Shown: positions 25,931 through 34,996, counted from the first letter of the stretch. The stretch: 64,000 nucleotides of DNA from Clavibacter sp. B3I6 (GCF_030816895.1 NZ_JAUSYL010000001.1:1736001-1800000); one strand, 5' to 3'. Notes: generated from the letters alone by a model not told the origin. A program made the numbers and translations.

Positions 25931-26428
25931 TCACCAGCGGAGCAGCAGCACGTCGGATCCGCCCTCGCGCCCCACGGGCACGAAGCCGAGCGACGCGTAG
26001 AGGGCGCGGGCGCGGTCGTTGCCGTCCTCCACGCTGAGGCTCACGGCCGGGGCGCCGGATGCGCGCACCGCCGCGACGAGCGCCACGAGCATCCGCCGCC
26101 CGACGCCGCGACCGCGCGCGGCGGGAACGAGCGCCGTGCCGAGCTCGGGGACGTCCGGTGCGACGAAGCCGTAGCCGCGGTCGTCCTCCGCGAAGAGGCG
26201 CGCCCACGCGGCGCCGACGGGAGCGCCGTCGACCTCCGCGACCACGCCGACGTCGCCCGCGCGCGGCCATCCGGCCAGGTAGTGCGCGAGCTCGGGCGTC
26301 GCGCGGATCCGCTCGCGCGTCATCGCCCCGTCGCCGCGCCAGTCCATCGACGCGAGCAGCATGTCCTCGAGGAACGGCAGGTCGTCGGCGCGCGCCGGGC
26401 GGAGCGCGACTCCGTCGCCGGCGGTCAC
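25931..26428 (-). CDS. GNAT-family N-acetyltransferase
   Basis: 165 residues with a full GNAT fold: VALRPARADDLPFLEDML at the N-terminus, then motif A LGTALVPAARGRGVGRRMLVALVAAVRASG (acetyl-CoA pyrophosphate loop RGRGVG) and motif B VSLSVEDGNDRARALYASLGFVPVG. The GTG start overlaps the stop of the upstream hydrolase gene by four bases, so the two are coupled. Small-molecule or peptide substrate unknown. Confidence 0.9.
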   Translation of the reverse strand: MTAGDGVALRPARADDLPFLEDMLLASMDWRGDGAMTRERIRATPELAHYLAGWPRAGDVGVVAEVDGAPVGAAWARLFAEDDRGYGFVAPDVPELGTALVPAARGRGVGRRMLVALVAAVRASGAPAVSLSVEDGNDRARALYASLGFVPVGREGGSDVLLLRW

Positions 26429-27312
26429 TCGTCCGGCGCCGGCACCGGCACGGGCGCGATGCGCGACTCGAGCCAGCTCCGGAGGTCCGCCACCACCTCG
26501 TCGCGGTTCGTCTCGTTGTAGATCTCGTGCCGCGCGCCCGGGTAGACGATGAGCAGGACGTCGCTGAGGCGCGACCGCCGGCTGTAGTCGCGCGCGAGCA
26601 GCTGCATCCCGCGCCGGCCGCCGAGCGAGTCCTCCTCGCCGCCCTGGATCAGGACGGGGAGGTCCACCGCGAGCTTCCGCGGCGGGCGGCCCATGATCTG
26701 CACGGAGTCGCGCATCCGGTACGGCTTCAGCGCGTTGACGTCGAAGTTCCGGTCGTCGGCACCGAACGCGCGCTGCGCCTCCGGGTCCCGCGAGAGCCAC
26801 TCGAAGCCGGACGCCGCCGGGTGCCGCCAGCGCTTGTTGAGGTCGCCCGTGTTGATGACGCCGGGCATCGCGAGCGACGCCCCGCTCAGCACGAGCCCCG
26901 CGTACAGGTGCGCGGCGCGGGCGACGATGCGCTGGGCGAGGAGCGCGCCCCAGCTGTGGCCGAGGAGCACGAGCGGGAGGTCGGGGTGGTCCCGGCGGAG
27001 CTGCTCGCTGACGAGCTGGATCCCGTCGAGCGCCGCGAGGTGCCGCCGGGGTCCCAGCACGCCGATCCCGAGGTGGCCGAGGCCCGTGGCGCCGTGCCCG
27101 CGGTGGTCGTCGGCCGCGACCGTGAACCCCACGGCGTTGAGGTCCCGGGCCAGGCGGACGTACCGCAGCGCGTGCTCGCCGACTCCGTGCGCGATGTGCA
27201 CGACGGCGCGCGGCTGCTCCGCCTCCCACACGTAGTAGTGGAGGGTCACGCCCTCGGCGTCCACGATGGTGCGGTGGTCGGCTCCTCCGGTGGAGCGCTC
27301 CTCGTCGGGCAT
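26425..27312 (-). CDS. Alpha/beta hydrolase (monoacylglycerol lipase-like)
   Basis: 295 residues. The oxyanion region is IAHGVGEHALRY, followed by AADDHRGHGATG and the nucleophile elbow VLLGHSWGALLA; the acid is in GGEEDSLGG and the catalytic His in YPGARHEIYNE. The pattern HGxxEH...DHRGHG...GHSxGG is that of Serine aminopeptidase S33/monoacylglycerol lipase-like enzymes (Hydrolase_4). Probably cytoplasmic, cleaving a lipid ester. TAGTCT at 27319-27324 lies six bases before the ATG (leaderless layout). The acetyltransferase gene follows with overlap. Confidence 0.9.
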   Translation of the reverse strand: MPDEERSTGGADHRTIVDAEGVTLHYYVWEAEQPRAVVHIAHGVGEHALRYVRLARDLNAVGFTVAADDHRGHGATGLGHLGIGVLGPRRHLAALDGIQLVSEQLRRDHPDLPLVLLGHSWGALLAQRIVARAAHLYAGLVLSGASLAMPGVINTGDLNKRWRHPAASGFEWLSRDPEAQRAFGADDRNFDVNALKPYRMRDSVQIMGRPPRKLAVDLPVLIQGGEEDSLGGRRGMQLLARDYSRRSRLSDVLLIVYPGARHEIYNETNRDEVVADLRSWLESRIAPVPVPAPDE

Positions 27313-27349
27313 GGGTCCAGACTAGGCGCGCGCGCCCGGCCGCCAGGGG

Positions 27350-28195
27350 TCAGGACTCGCGCGTGATCTCCACCCGCACGAACAGCTTCGACCGGAACGG
27401 CCCCGCGTAGATTCCCCGCAGCGGCGCCACGTCGCGGTAGTCGCGCCCGCGGCCGACGAGCACGTGGCGGTCGCCGATGTCGATGAGGTTCGTGGGATCC
27501 CAGCCGCGCCACTCGCCGCAGAACCACTCGACCCAGGCGTGCGACTCGCCCGTGACGGTCTCGCCCACGGCGGCGTTCGGCTTCGGGTGCAGGTAGCCGC
27601 TGACGTAGCGCGCGGGGATCCCCACGTGCCGGAGCGCGCCGATGACGATGTGGGTGATGTCCTGGCAGACGCCCCGGCCCTGCTCCCACGCCTCGCGCGC
27701 GGTCGACTGGACGCTCGTGACGCCGGCCATGTACTCCACCTCCTCGCCGATCGCCCGCGCGATCGCGGCGGCGGCCTCGCACGGGGTGCCGGCGCCGCCC
27801 GCGATCTCCTCCGCGAGCGCCATGACCTCCTCGTGCGGGGCGGTGCGCCCGGTCTGCGCGACCTGCTCCACGTGCTCCGTCGCCCGCTCCACCTCGACCG
27901 CGAGGTCGTCCCAGCCGAGCTGGTGCGGCTCGTGCGTGCGCGGGCGCACCTCGACGAGGCTCGTCGCCGTCAGCTCGAGCGAGCGGTGGGGGCTCAGGAT
28001 CTCGAACGAGGAGACGCGCGTGCCGAAGTGGTCGACGTAGGTGTGATGGCCCGGCTTCGGCTGGATGTCGAGGTTCGAGTCCAGGACGAACTGGTTCTCG
28101 CTCGACACGGGCAGCATCCGCGCCTCGTTGTACGACGCCGTCACCTCGCCCTCGTAGTGGAAGCCGGTCCGGTGGGTGATGCGCAGGCGGTTCAC
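27350..28195 (-). CDS. Transglutaminase-like cysteine protease domain protein
   Basis: 281 residues. An N-terminal beta domain (RLRITHRTGFHYEGEVTASYNEARMLP) is the bacterial transglutaminase N-terminal module. The core has the catalytic triad segments: Cys in QGRGVCQDITHIVIGALRHVGIPARYVSGYL, His in GESHAWVEWF and Asp in WRGWDPTNLIDIG. GTG start overlaps the alpha-E gene stop by four bases. Genes of this type travel with alpha-E and ATP-grasp genes in many bacteria and are thought to make and cleave a small peptide; the product is unknown. Last gene of the operon. Confidence 0.92.
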   Translation of the reverse strand: MNRLRITHRTGFHYEGEVTASYNEARMLPVSSENQFVLDSNLDIQPKPGHHTYVDHFGTRVSSFEILSPHRSLELTATSLVEVRPRTHEPHQLGWDDLAVEVERATEHVEQVAQTGRTAPHEEVMALAEEIAGGAGTPCEAAAAIARAIGEEVEYMAGVTSVQSTAREAWEQGRGVCQDITHIVIGALRHVGIPARYVSGYLHPKPNAAVGETVTGESHAWVEWFCGEWRGWDPTNLIDIGDRHVLVGRGRDYRDVAPLRGIYAGPFRSKLFVRVEITRES

Positions 28196-29127
28196 GAGTT
28201 CTCTCCTACCCAGCTCGGTGCCGCGTTGGTGGGGAAGTAGCGCTGGCGGACGGCCTCGGAGGTGGCGCTGGTGGCCTCCTGCACGGCGTCCATGAAGCGC
28301 GGGAGGTCGTCGAGGATCTCCTGGATCGGCCGGTACTCCAGCTCGCTCCGGATCTGCCCGAGCAGGCGCTGCGCCTGGTCGGACACCCCGAGGCGGTCCG
28401 TGCGCGGCTCGATGTCGTGCAGGCACTGCTCGGCGCGGCGGATGGAGTGCGTGATCGACCGCGGGAACAGCCGGTCGAGCAGCAGGAACTCCGCCGCGTT
28501 GCGCGCGCTCGGCACCCCGCGGTAGGTGCGGAGGTAGGCCTCGTACGCGCCGCAGGAGCGGAGGATCGTGGTCCACGACGGGCCGCTCGCCTCGGTGAGG
28601 GCGCGCGTGGCGAGGAGGCGCGCGGTCATGTCGGCGCGCTCGATGGAGCGGCCGAGCGTGAAGAACTGCCACGCCTCGTCGCGGCTCGTGCCCGACTCGA
28701 CGAGCCCGACCGCGAGGGCCGAGCGCTCGCGGACCCAGCCGAAGAACTCGTGCACGCGGTCGTTCGCGATCTTCCGGGGCATGCGGGCGCGCGTCGTGTT
28801 GAGGCACTCCCAGAGCTCGCTCGAGACGATCTCGCGGGCGCGGCGCGCGTTCTCCCGCGCGGCGCCGAGCGAGTACGCGATGGACGCCGGTTGCGTGCGG
28901 TCCACGGCGAGGAGCGCGAGCACGTCGTCCCGGCCGAGCGCCGCGTCCGAGGGGACGTCGCTGCCCATCACGCTGAGGAGCGACCGGCAGGCGGTGTCCT
29001 CGTCGATCCACGGGTCCTCGAGGAGGAGCTGGAGGTGCACGTCGAGGATGCGGGCGGTCCCGTCGGAGCGCTCGATGTAGCGGCCGATCCAGAACAGCGA
29101 CTCGGCGATGCGCGACAGCATGGGCAT
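28192..29127 (-). CDS. Alpha-E domain protein
   Basis: 311 residues, almost wholly alpha-helical. The start MLSRIAESLFWIGRYIERSDGTARILDVHLQLLLEDP is the alpha-E hallmark, and later SIERADMTARLLATRAL and PRSITHSIRRAEQCLHDI repeat the ER/AE helical pattern. The molecular role is unknown; it is always seen with circularly permuted ATP-grasp and transglutaminase-like genes and is predicted to work with the ligase. Its ATG overlaps the upstream stop by one base (TGATG). Confidence 0.92.
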   Translation of the reverse strand: MPMLSRIAESLFWIGRYIERSDGTARILDVHLQLLLEDPWIDEDTACRSLLSVMGSDVPSDAALGRDDVLALLAVDRTQPASIAYSLGAARENARRAREIVSSELWECLNTTRARMPRKIANDRVHEFFGWVRERSALAVGLVESGTSRDEAWQFFTLGRSIERADMTARLLATRALTEASGPSWTTILRSCGAYEAYLRTYRGVPSARNAAEFLLLDRLFPRSITHSIRRAEQCLHDIEPRTDRLGVSDQAQRLLGQIRSELEYRPIQEILDDLPRFMDAVQEATSATSEAVRQRYFPTNAAPSWVGENS

Positions 29128-30855
29128 CAGCGGTCCCCCTCGGTGGTGGCGGTCGTGCGGGCGGCGGCGGGCGCGGCGGGTGCGGCGGCGGCGGCGGACG
29201 ACGCGGGACCCGCCTGCTGCTGCTGCTCGTGCTGGTCGCGGTTGCGCGGGGCGTCCTGCGGCGACTGGTCGGGCGCCTTCTCGCCGGGCGCGATGATCGG
29301 GATCGACGTGGTCACCGCGGCCTGGTCGGCCACGAGCGCCTGCACGCTGCGCTCGCGCGTGGCCGCCGGGAAGGCGCGGTCGCCGACGACCCAGGTGTCC
29401 TTGGATCCGCCGCCCTGGCTGCTGTTGACCACGAGCTGGCCCTCGGGGAGCGCGACGCGCGTGAGGCCGCCGGGCAGCACCCAGATGTCCCGGCCGTCGT
29501 TGACCGCGAAGGGGCGGAGGTCGGCGTGGCGCGGGCGCATGCCGTCCTCCACGAGCGTGGGGATGGTGGAGAGCTGCACCACGGGCTGCGCGATCCAGCC
29601 GCGCGGGTCCTTCAGCAGCCGCGCGCGCAGCTCGGCGAGCTCGCCCGCGGACGCCGCCGGGCCGACCACGAGGCCCTTGCCGCCGGATCCGTCGACGGGC
29701 TTCACGACGAGCTCCGGCAGCCGGTCGAGCACCTCCTCGAGCGAGTCGGGCTCCTCGAGGCGCCACGTGTCGACGTTCGGGATGATCGCGTCCTCGGCCA
29801 GGTAGTAGCGGATGAGGTCCGGCAGGTACGTGTAGACGAGCTTGTCATCGGCCACGCCGTTGCCGACCGCGTTCGCGATGGTGACGTTGCCGAGGCGCGC
29901 GGCGAGCATGAGGCCGGGCGAGCCGAGCATGGAGTCGGCGCGGAACTGCAGCGGATCCAGGAACTCGTCGTCGACGCGGCGGTAGATGACGTCGACGCGC
30001 ATGGGGGCCGCCCGTGGTGCGCATCCAGACGCGGCCGCCGGAGCAGAAGAGGTCGCGGCCCTCGACCAGCTCGACGCCCATGAGGCGCGCGAGGAGCGTG
30101 TGCTCGAAGTAGGCGCTGTTGTAGACGCCGGGCGTGAGGACGACCACGTTCGGGTCGTCGACGCCGTCGGGCGCGCTCGCGCGGAGTGCCTGGAGGAGCT
30201 TGTTCGGGTAGTCGCCGACCGGGCGGACCCGCATCGAGACGAACAGCTCGGGCAGCGTCTGCGCCATGACGCGGCGGTTGGAGATGACGTAGCTGACGCC
30301 GGAGGGGACGCGCACGTTGTCCTCGAGGACGCGCATCTCGCCGGCCTCGTCGCGCACGAGGTCGATGCCCGAGACCTGGATGCGCACGCCGTTCGCCGGG
30401 TCGATGCCCGCGGCCTGGCGATGGAAGTGGCTCGACGAGCTGATGAGGCGGGCGGGGATCACGCCGTCGCGGATCGCGCGCTGCGGCCCGTACACGTCGG
30501 CGAGGAACGCCTCGAGCGCCCGGACCCGCTGGGCGACGCCCTTCTCGAGCCGGCTCCACTCGGCCTGCTCGATGACGCGCGGCACGGCGTCGAGCGGGAA
30601 GGGCCGCTCCTCGCCCGCGAAGTCGAAGGTGACGCCCTGCGCGAGGTAGCTGGTGGCGAGCGCGTCGGTGCGGTCCTTCAGCTCCTCCTTGGTCATGCGG
30701 GAGAGCGCCGCGTGGATCTCGCGGTAGGCCGCCCGCGTGACGGCCGGCCCGCCGTCGGCGGGCGGATCCCGGAACATCTCGTCGAACGGCATCGCGCCGC
30801 CGGAGGCTCGCCGTGCGGCTGCGAGCGTGCCGTATCCCTCGAACAGATCACCCAT
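29127..30855 (-). pseudogene. Circularly permuted ATP-grasp ligase, split by a one-base frameshift
   Basis: Read as one gene with one base skipped it gives 575 residues, the family length. The first frame (from ATG 30855) runs MGDLFEGYGTLAAARRASG through RLISSSSHFHRQAAGID and LEDNVRVPSGVSYVISNRR to RVWMRTTGG; the second continues MRVDVIYRRVDDEFLDPLQF, then LVVKPVDGSGGKGLVVGP (ATP-grasp loop) and VVNSSQGGGSKDTWV. The junction is a run of five C on the coding strand (30003-30007); four would restore the frame. It is either a sequencing indel, a real mutation, or +1 slippage at CCC-C. TAGGCT at 30862-30867 lies six bases before the ATG. Family members probably ligate amino acids in a peptide-making operon with alpha-E and transglutaminase. 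Confidence 0.85.
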
Positions 30856-30941
30856 GGCCGGAGCCTAACCGCGGCGTGTGTCGCGGGTGTTTCGGGCCGC
30901 GGGCGGCGGATGCGCCGCGCGCGGACGGGCCCGGGAGCCGG

Positions 30942-31115
30942 TCAGGCGTCGGTGCGCTTGAGGACGTGCGCGGGGATCGCGATGGACGCGGAGACGAGCA
31001 GGACGCCGGCGAAGAAGCTGAGCAGCTCGAAGCCCTCGATGTAGAACGCGAACGCGAACAGGGCCATGCCGCCGAGGAAGAGGGCGAACGCGATGATGAA
31101 AGCGACGATGTTCAC
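30942..31115 (-). CDS. 57-aa two-helix membrane microprotein
   Basis: GTG start with AGGTG nearby. The peptide has two hydrophobic stretches, MNIVAFIIAFALFLGGMALF and FELLSFFAGVLLVSASIAIP, separated by an acidic turn (YIEGFE), and ends AHVLKRTDA with positive charge inside. Third-position GC is high and matches neighbours, and the hydrophobic pattern is too regular to be chance. No family recognised. It lies between the ATP-grasp gene and the glycosyltransferase operon, all on the same strand. Confidence 0.75.
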   Translation of the reverse strand: MNIVAFIIAFALFLGGMALFAFAFYIEGFELLSFFAGVLLVSASIAIPAHVLKRTDA

Positions 31116-31230
31116 GAGGGCACCTGATCCATTCCGAGACTGTGGGCGACCGCCGCGCGCCGGGCGCGGGTGCGGTCACGTCCGAGTCTACGAGATCGCG
31201 GCGCGGGCGTCGCCCGGCGGGGCGACGGGA

Positions 31231-32556
31231 TCAGCGCGCGGCCTGCTCCGGGCGGATCCCGCCGGCCAGCGCCTGGTACGCGCGCTGCGGACCGGGCGAG
31301 CGGGTGAGCGACGCCGCGATGGCGTCGAGCCCCGCGCGCTGCATGCCGGACGGGTTGAGCAGGGCCTTGGCTGCCTGCCGCAGCTCGGTGACCGTCGCCA
31401 CGTTCGGCGCGAGCGCGATCCCGAGCCCGGCCTCCTCGAGGGCGGCGGCGCCCGCGAACTGGTCGGTCGACAGCGGCAGCACGAGCATGGGCACGCCCGC
31501 GGTCGCCGCCTCGGTGACGGAGTTGTTGCCGCCGTGCGTGACCGCGAGGTCGGCGTGGCCGAGGAGCGTCACCTGCGGGAGGAAGGGGCGGACGAGCCAG
31601 TCGGCGGGGAGGTCGCCGAGCTCGGCGGGGTCGGTGGATCCGGTCGCGAGGGCCACGCGCACGTCGAGGTCGCGGAGGGCCGCCGCGATGCGGGCGAGCA
31701 CGTCGCCGCGCACGGAGAGGAAGCTGCCGAGCGAGACGTAGACGATGGGGTCGCCGCCGGCGTCGATCCAGTCCTGCACCTCCGCCTCGGGCGCCTCGCG
31801 GCGGACGGCCGAGCCGATGAAGGCGTGCGGCGGCAGCAGCTCCGAGCGGTCGGGGTCGTGCAGCTCCTCGGGGTAGTTGAGGAGGAGCACGTCGCCGGCC
31901 TCCGCGAAGGCGTCGCGGCTCGGGCGCATGGACGGCGCGAGGACCGCGAGGGCGTCGTTCCACTGCGAGGTGAAGCGGTCGCGCACGCGGACGCAGAGCG
32001 CGTGCAGCTCGTCGAGGTCCTCCTCCTCGGGCTCGAAGGCGGCGGGCCAGGCGGGCGGGAAGCCGTAGACCTCGTCGCCGACGGGCAGCGCGCTCGGGTG
32101 CCCGAGCACGACGTCCGCGTGCCGGGTGCCGGAGGCGAGGAGCGCGAGGCGCGCGCTGAAGGCGAGGTGGTCGACGATCACCTGGTCGGGACGCACCTCG
32201 TCGAGGATCCGCTGCACGGCGCGCGCGGTCTCCACCGGCTCCCAGAGCAGGTCGTCGCTCCGGGCCTCGGCCTGGAAGCGCAGGGTCTCGACCATGCCGC
32301 GGCGGGTGGCGGCGAAGAAGCCGCGGAGGGCGTCGTCCTCGCCGGTGGGCTGGTCCTCCGCCTTGATGGTGCCGGGGTTGGAGCCGCGCCCGAGCCGGAG
32401 GTCGATGCGCTCGAAGCCGGACGCCTCGACGATGCCCGCGGTGGCGGATCCGGTGGCCACGACCACGCGCTCGCCCGCCTGCCTCCAGGCCGAGGCCAGC
32501 GTGATGAGCGGGAAGAGGTGGGACGCGTAGTCCGGGCTGATGACGAGCAGGGTCAT
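31231..32556 (-). CDS. GT1/UGT-like glycosyltransferase
   Basis: 441 residues with GT-B fold. The N-terminal half starts MTLLVISPDYASHLFPLITLASAWRQAGERVVVATG, as in macrolide- and UDP-glycosyltransferases (SxxxGHxxPxxxLAxxLxxxGHxV pattern). The C-terminal donor site has VYVSLGSFLSV and the UGT signature VTHGGNNSVTEAATAGVPMLVLPLSTDQF. It transfers a sugar from a nucleotide donor to a small molecule or lipid. Its ATG overlaps the stop of the upstream HEAT-glycosyltransferase gene by four bases, so both enzymes are made together. Confidence 0.9.
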   Translation of the reverse strand: MTLLVISPDYASHLFPLITLASAWRQAGERVVVATGSATAGIVEASGFERIDLRLGRGSNPGTIKAEDQPTGEDDALRGFFAATRRGMVETLRFQAEARSDDLLWEPVETARAVQRILDEVRPDQVIVDHLAFSARLALLASGTRHADVVLGHPSALPVGDEVYGFPPAWPAAFEPEEEDLDELHALCVRVRDRFTSQWNDALAVLAPSMRPSRDAFAEAGDVLLLNYPEELHDPDRSELLPPHAFIGSAVRREAPEAEVQDWIDAGGDPIVYVSLGSFLSVRGDVLARIAAALRDLDVRVALATGSTDPAELGDLPADWLVRPFLPQVTLLGHADLAVTHGGNNSVTEAATAGVPMLVLPLSTDQFAGAAALEEAGLGIALAPNVATVTELRQAAKALLNPSGMQRAGLDAIAASLTRSPGPQRAYQALAGGIRPEQAAR

Positions 32557-34817
32557 GAGGCGCTGAGCTCCCAGAGGGTTCGGTCGTCGGCGGCGGCGAC
32601 GTCGCGGTAGACGCGGGACAGGGTGCCCGCCATGGCCTGGATGGTGAAGGTGCGGGCGACCATGTCGCGCGCGCGGTCGGCGGCGGCGTCCGCGCGGGGG
32701 CCGGCCGCGATGTCGAGCGCGCGGGCGATCCCCGTGCCGAGGGCTGCCGGATCCGTCGTGTCGACGAGGAGGCCCGTCACGCCGTCCTCCACGTAGGTCG
32801 CGGGGCCGCCGGACGCGGGCGCGACGACGGGCAGGCCCATCGACATCGCCTCGAGGAGCGCGACGCCGAACTCCTCCTTGATGCTCGCGCAGGCGTACGC
32901 GCCGCCGGGCGCGGAGAGGCCGGGCCGGCCGTACCGGACGGCGGCCAGCCAGCGCGTGACGGTGTCGTTGCCGCGGTGGCCGGCGAGGAGGAGGCCCGCG
33001 GAGGCGGCGGACGCGTCGGCGGCGCGGGGGTCGGCGGCGACGGCGGCGACGGGATCCGCGCCGGGCGCCGCCTCGAGGACGCGCGTCAGCTGCTCGCGCT
33101 CCTCGGGACTGGGCGCGTCGAGGTCGCCGCCCACGATGAGGAGGTTCGCGCGGGCCCGGAGCGCGGGATCCGCCGCCCAGACGTGCGCGAGCGCGGCCAT
33201 GCCCTTGACGCGCGCGAGGCGCCCCACGGAGATCACGAGCGGCAGGCCGCGGCGCTCCTCGGGGAGGCCCGCGAGCAGCCGGTCGAGCTCGACGAACGCG
33301 CGGGCGGGCGCGCCGTCCGCGTCGGCGCCGAGCAGGGCGTCGTCGCGGGCGCGCTCGATGGCGGCGACGTCGATGCCCTCGGCGACCACGCTGTGGCGCT
33401 CGGGGTGCGCGTCGACGTCGATGCCGACCAGGCGGCGCATGTCGCGCCGCAGCTCGGGCCGGGGGAAGAGGACGGTGTGCGCGGCGTCGGCCGCGAGGCG
33501 CTGCACGAGGCGCACGCGGAACCAGTAGTGCTCGCGCGCGTCGACGGCGCCGAAGCGGTCGCGCGTGAGGGCGCCGGAGCGGTCGAGCGCGTCGACCACG
33601 CCGTGCGGGTCCGGCGCGACCGTGAAGACGACGGGGATGCCGAGCTGGCGAGCGACCGTGGAGGCGGCGAGCGTGCCCACGTCGGCCATGCGGAGGTGCA
33701 CGGCGTCGACGCGGCCGGCGGCGCGGAGCACCCGACGGATCCCCCGCTCGGCGGCGACGCGGTGCGGCCACGCCTCGGGGAGGGAGCGCGGACCGCCGAG
33801 CATGGGGATGTGCGCGAAGACGTGGCCGTCATCGCCCGCGGACACCCGGGCGAGGGAGGCGAGCGCCTGGTCGGGGGTGCCGCGGGACAGCGTGATGACG
33901 CGGTCGACCGGGCGGTCGGCGACGGTGGCGGCCACGTCGTGGGCCGCGGGGGCGTCGACGGCCGGGCCCGCGGGATCCACGAGCGCGTCGCCGAGCCGCA
34001 CGAGCAGCGTCGCGATGCCGCCGTTGTCGCCCGCGCCCACGTGCGTGAGGCCCGCGTCGATGTCGGCGTGCAGGAAGAGCTGCACCACCGTGAGGCCCGG
34101 GCGCTCGGGCGCGACGGGATGGTCGCCGTGCTGGCGGGCGATGTCGAGCACGGCCAGGCGCGCGACCGCGGCCACCTCGTCGTCGCCGCGCGCGATGTCG
34201 GAGACGATGCCGAGGGTCGCCTCGTCCGCGGGCCGGTCGCCCAGCGCGGCCACGGCGGCCGAGCGGGTGAGCGCGCCCTCGGCGGCGTCCTGCGCGACGC
34301 GGAGGAGCACGCGCTCCGGGATCCGGCCCCGCACGAGGCCCACGGTCTCGACGAGGCGGGAGCGGGCGCCGTCGCCGCGGATGCCGAGGAGGGCGTTCTC
34401 GAGCGCGAGGGCGAGGTGGTCGGGCGCGGATCCGGCCCACTGCTGCAGCGTGCGCTGCGCGAGCATGCCGGGGAAGCCGCCCTCGACCACCATCGCGACG
34501 AGGCCGGACACCGCGTCGAAGCGCGGCAGGCGGGTGCCGAACGCCCAGGCGGCGTGCTCGCGGATCCACCGGGTGTCGTGGTCGAGGAGCGCGACGAGCG
34601 CGAGGTCGGCGGCCTCGTCGAAGACCTGCGCGAGCGCGTGGATGGCGGCGACCGCGGTGAGCTGGTCGGCGGGGTCGGCGGCGGCGCGGGCGAGGAGGCG
34701 CACCGCGCGTCCTCCGCCGTCGCGGCTGGCGGCGACCGTGAGCTCGTCGGCCTCCTGCATCACGTCGAGGATGCGCGCGGCGTGCGCGACCTGGTCGAGG
34801 CTCGTCTGGATCCCCAT
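32553..34817 (-). CDS. HEAT-repeat / GT4 glycosyltransferase fusion
   Basis: 754 residues from ATG 34817 (GAGAGGGGA upstream; a start nine codons earlier is less likely). Residues about 10-235 are Ala/Leu-rich helical pairs like HEAT repeats (DQLTAVAAIHALAQVFDEAADLALVALLDHDTRWIREHAAWAFG). From about 245 a GT-B enzyme follows: VQLFLHADIDAGLTHVGAGDNGGIATLLVRLGDAL, LPLVISVGRLARVKGMAALAHVW, and the GT4 donor motif SIKEEFGVALLEAMSMGLPVVAPASGGPATYVEDG (E-x7-E). The fusion is unusual; the helical part may hold a partner or acceptor. Coupled to the GT1-like gene downstream; product unknown. Confidence 0.88.
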   Translation of the reverse strand: MGIQTSLDQVAHAARILDVMQEADELTVAASRDGGGRAVRLLARAAADPADQLTAVAAIHALAQVFDEAADLALVALLDHDTRWIREHAAWAFGTRLPRFDAVSGLVAMVVEGGFPGMLAQRTLQQWAGSAPDHLALALENALLGIRGDGARSRLVETVGLVRGRIPERVLLRVAQDAAEGALTRSAAVAALGDRPADEATLGIVSDIARGDDEVAAVARLAVLDIARQHGDHPVAPERPGLTVVQLFLHADIDAGLTHVGAGDNGGIATLLVRLGDALVDPAGPAVDAPAAHDVAATVADRPVDRVITLSRGTPDQALASLARVSAGDDGHVFAHIPMLGGPRSLPEAWPHRVAAERGIRRVLRAAGRVDAVHLRMADVGTLAASTVARQLGIPVVFTVAPDPHGVVDALDRSGALTRDRFGAVDAREHYWFRVRLVQRLAADAAHTVLFPRPELRRDMRRLVGIDVDAHPERHSVVAEGIDVAAIERARDDALLGADADGAPARAFVELDRLLAGLPEERRGLPLVISVGRLARVKGMAALAHVWAADPALRARANLLIVGGDLDAPSPEEREQLTRVLEAAPGADPVAAVAADPRAADASAASAGLLLAGHRGNDTVTRWLAAVRYGRPGLSAPGGAYACASIKEEFGVALLEAMSMGLPVVAPASGGPATYVEDGVTGLLVDTTDPAALGTGIARALDIAAGPRADAAADRARDMVARTFTIQAMAGTLSRVYRDVAAADDRTLWELSAS

Positions 34818-34861
34818 GCTCGTGTCCCCTCTCCGGGTCCGCATACTCCTGCGACGGAGCC

Positions 34862-34893
34862 GTGAGGCGCCTCACGCGGGAGCGTTCGCTCCC
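34862..34893. promoter_or_regulatory. Two adjacent perfect palindromes in the divergent promoter region
   Basis: GTGAGGCGCCTCAC (34862-34875) is a perfect 14-bp palindrome, followed two bases later by GGGAGCG-TT-CGCTCCC (34878-34893). They lie between the glycosyltransferase operon and the Gfo/Idh gene, 45 bp from the former start. They may be regulator sites or an RNA hairpin in the glycosyltransferase leader. Confidence 0.4.
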
Positions 34894-34996
34894 CGGACAG
34901 CCTCGCAGCCCTCGCGAGTATTCCTCAGCCGGCTGCGATTCCCCCAGGGAAGCGTCACCAGCGGACATCGCGGAGCCCGCGCGTACGCTGGCGACC

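Noticed and set aside
29845..30855. ATP-grasp N-terminal half as a separate complete gene
   Set aside because: Its last 55 residues after RTTGGP are frame-shifted Arg-rich nonsense, while the true continuation begins exactly one base away. One broken gene explains both halves better than two genes.
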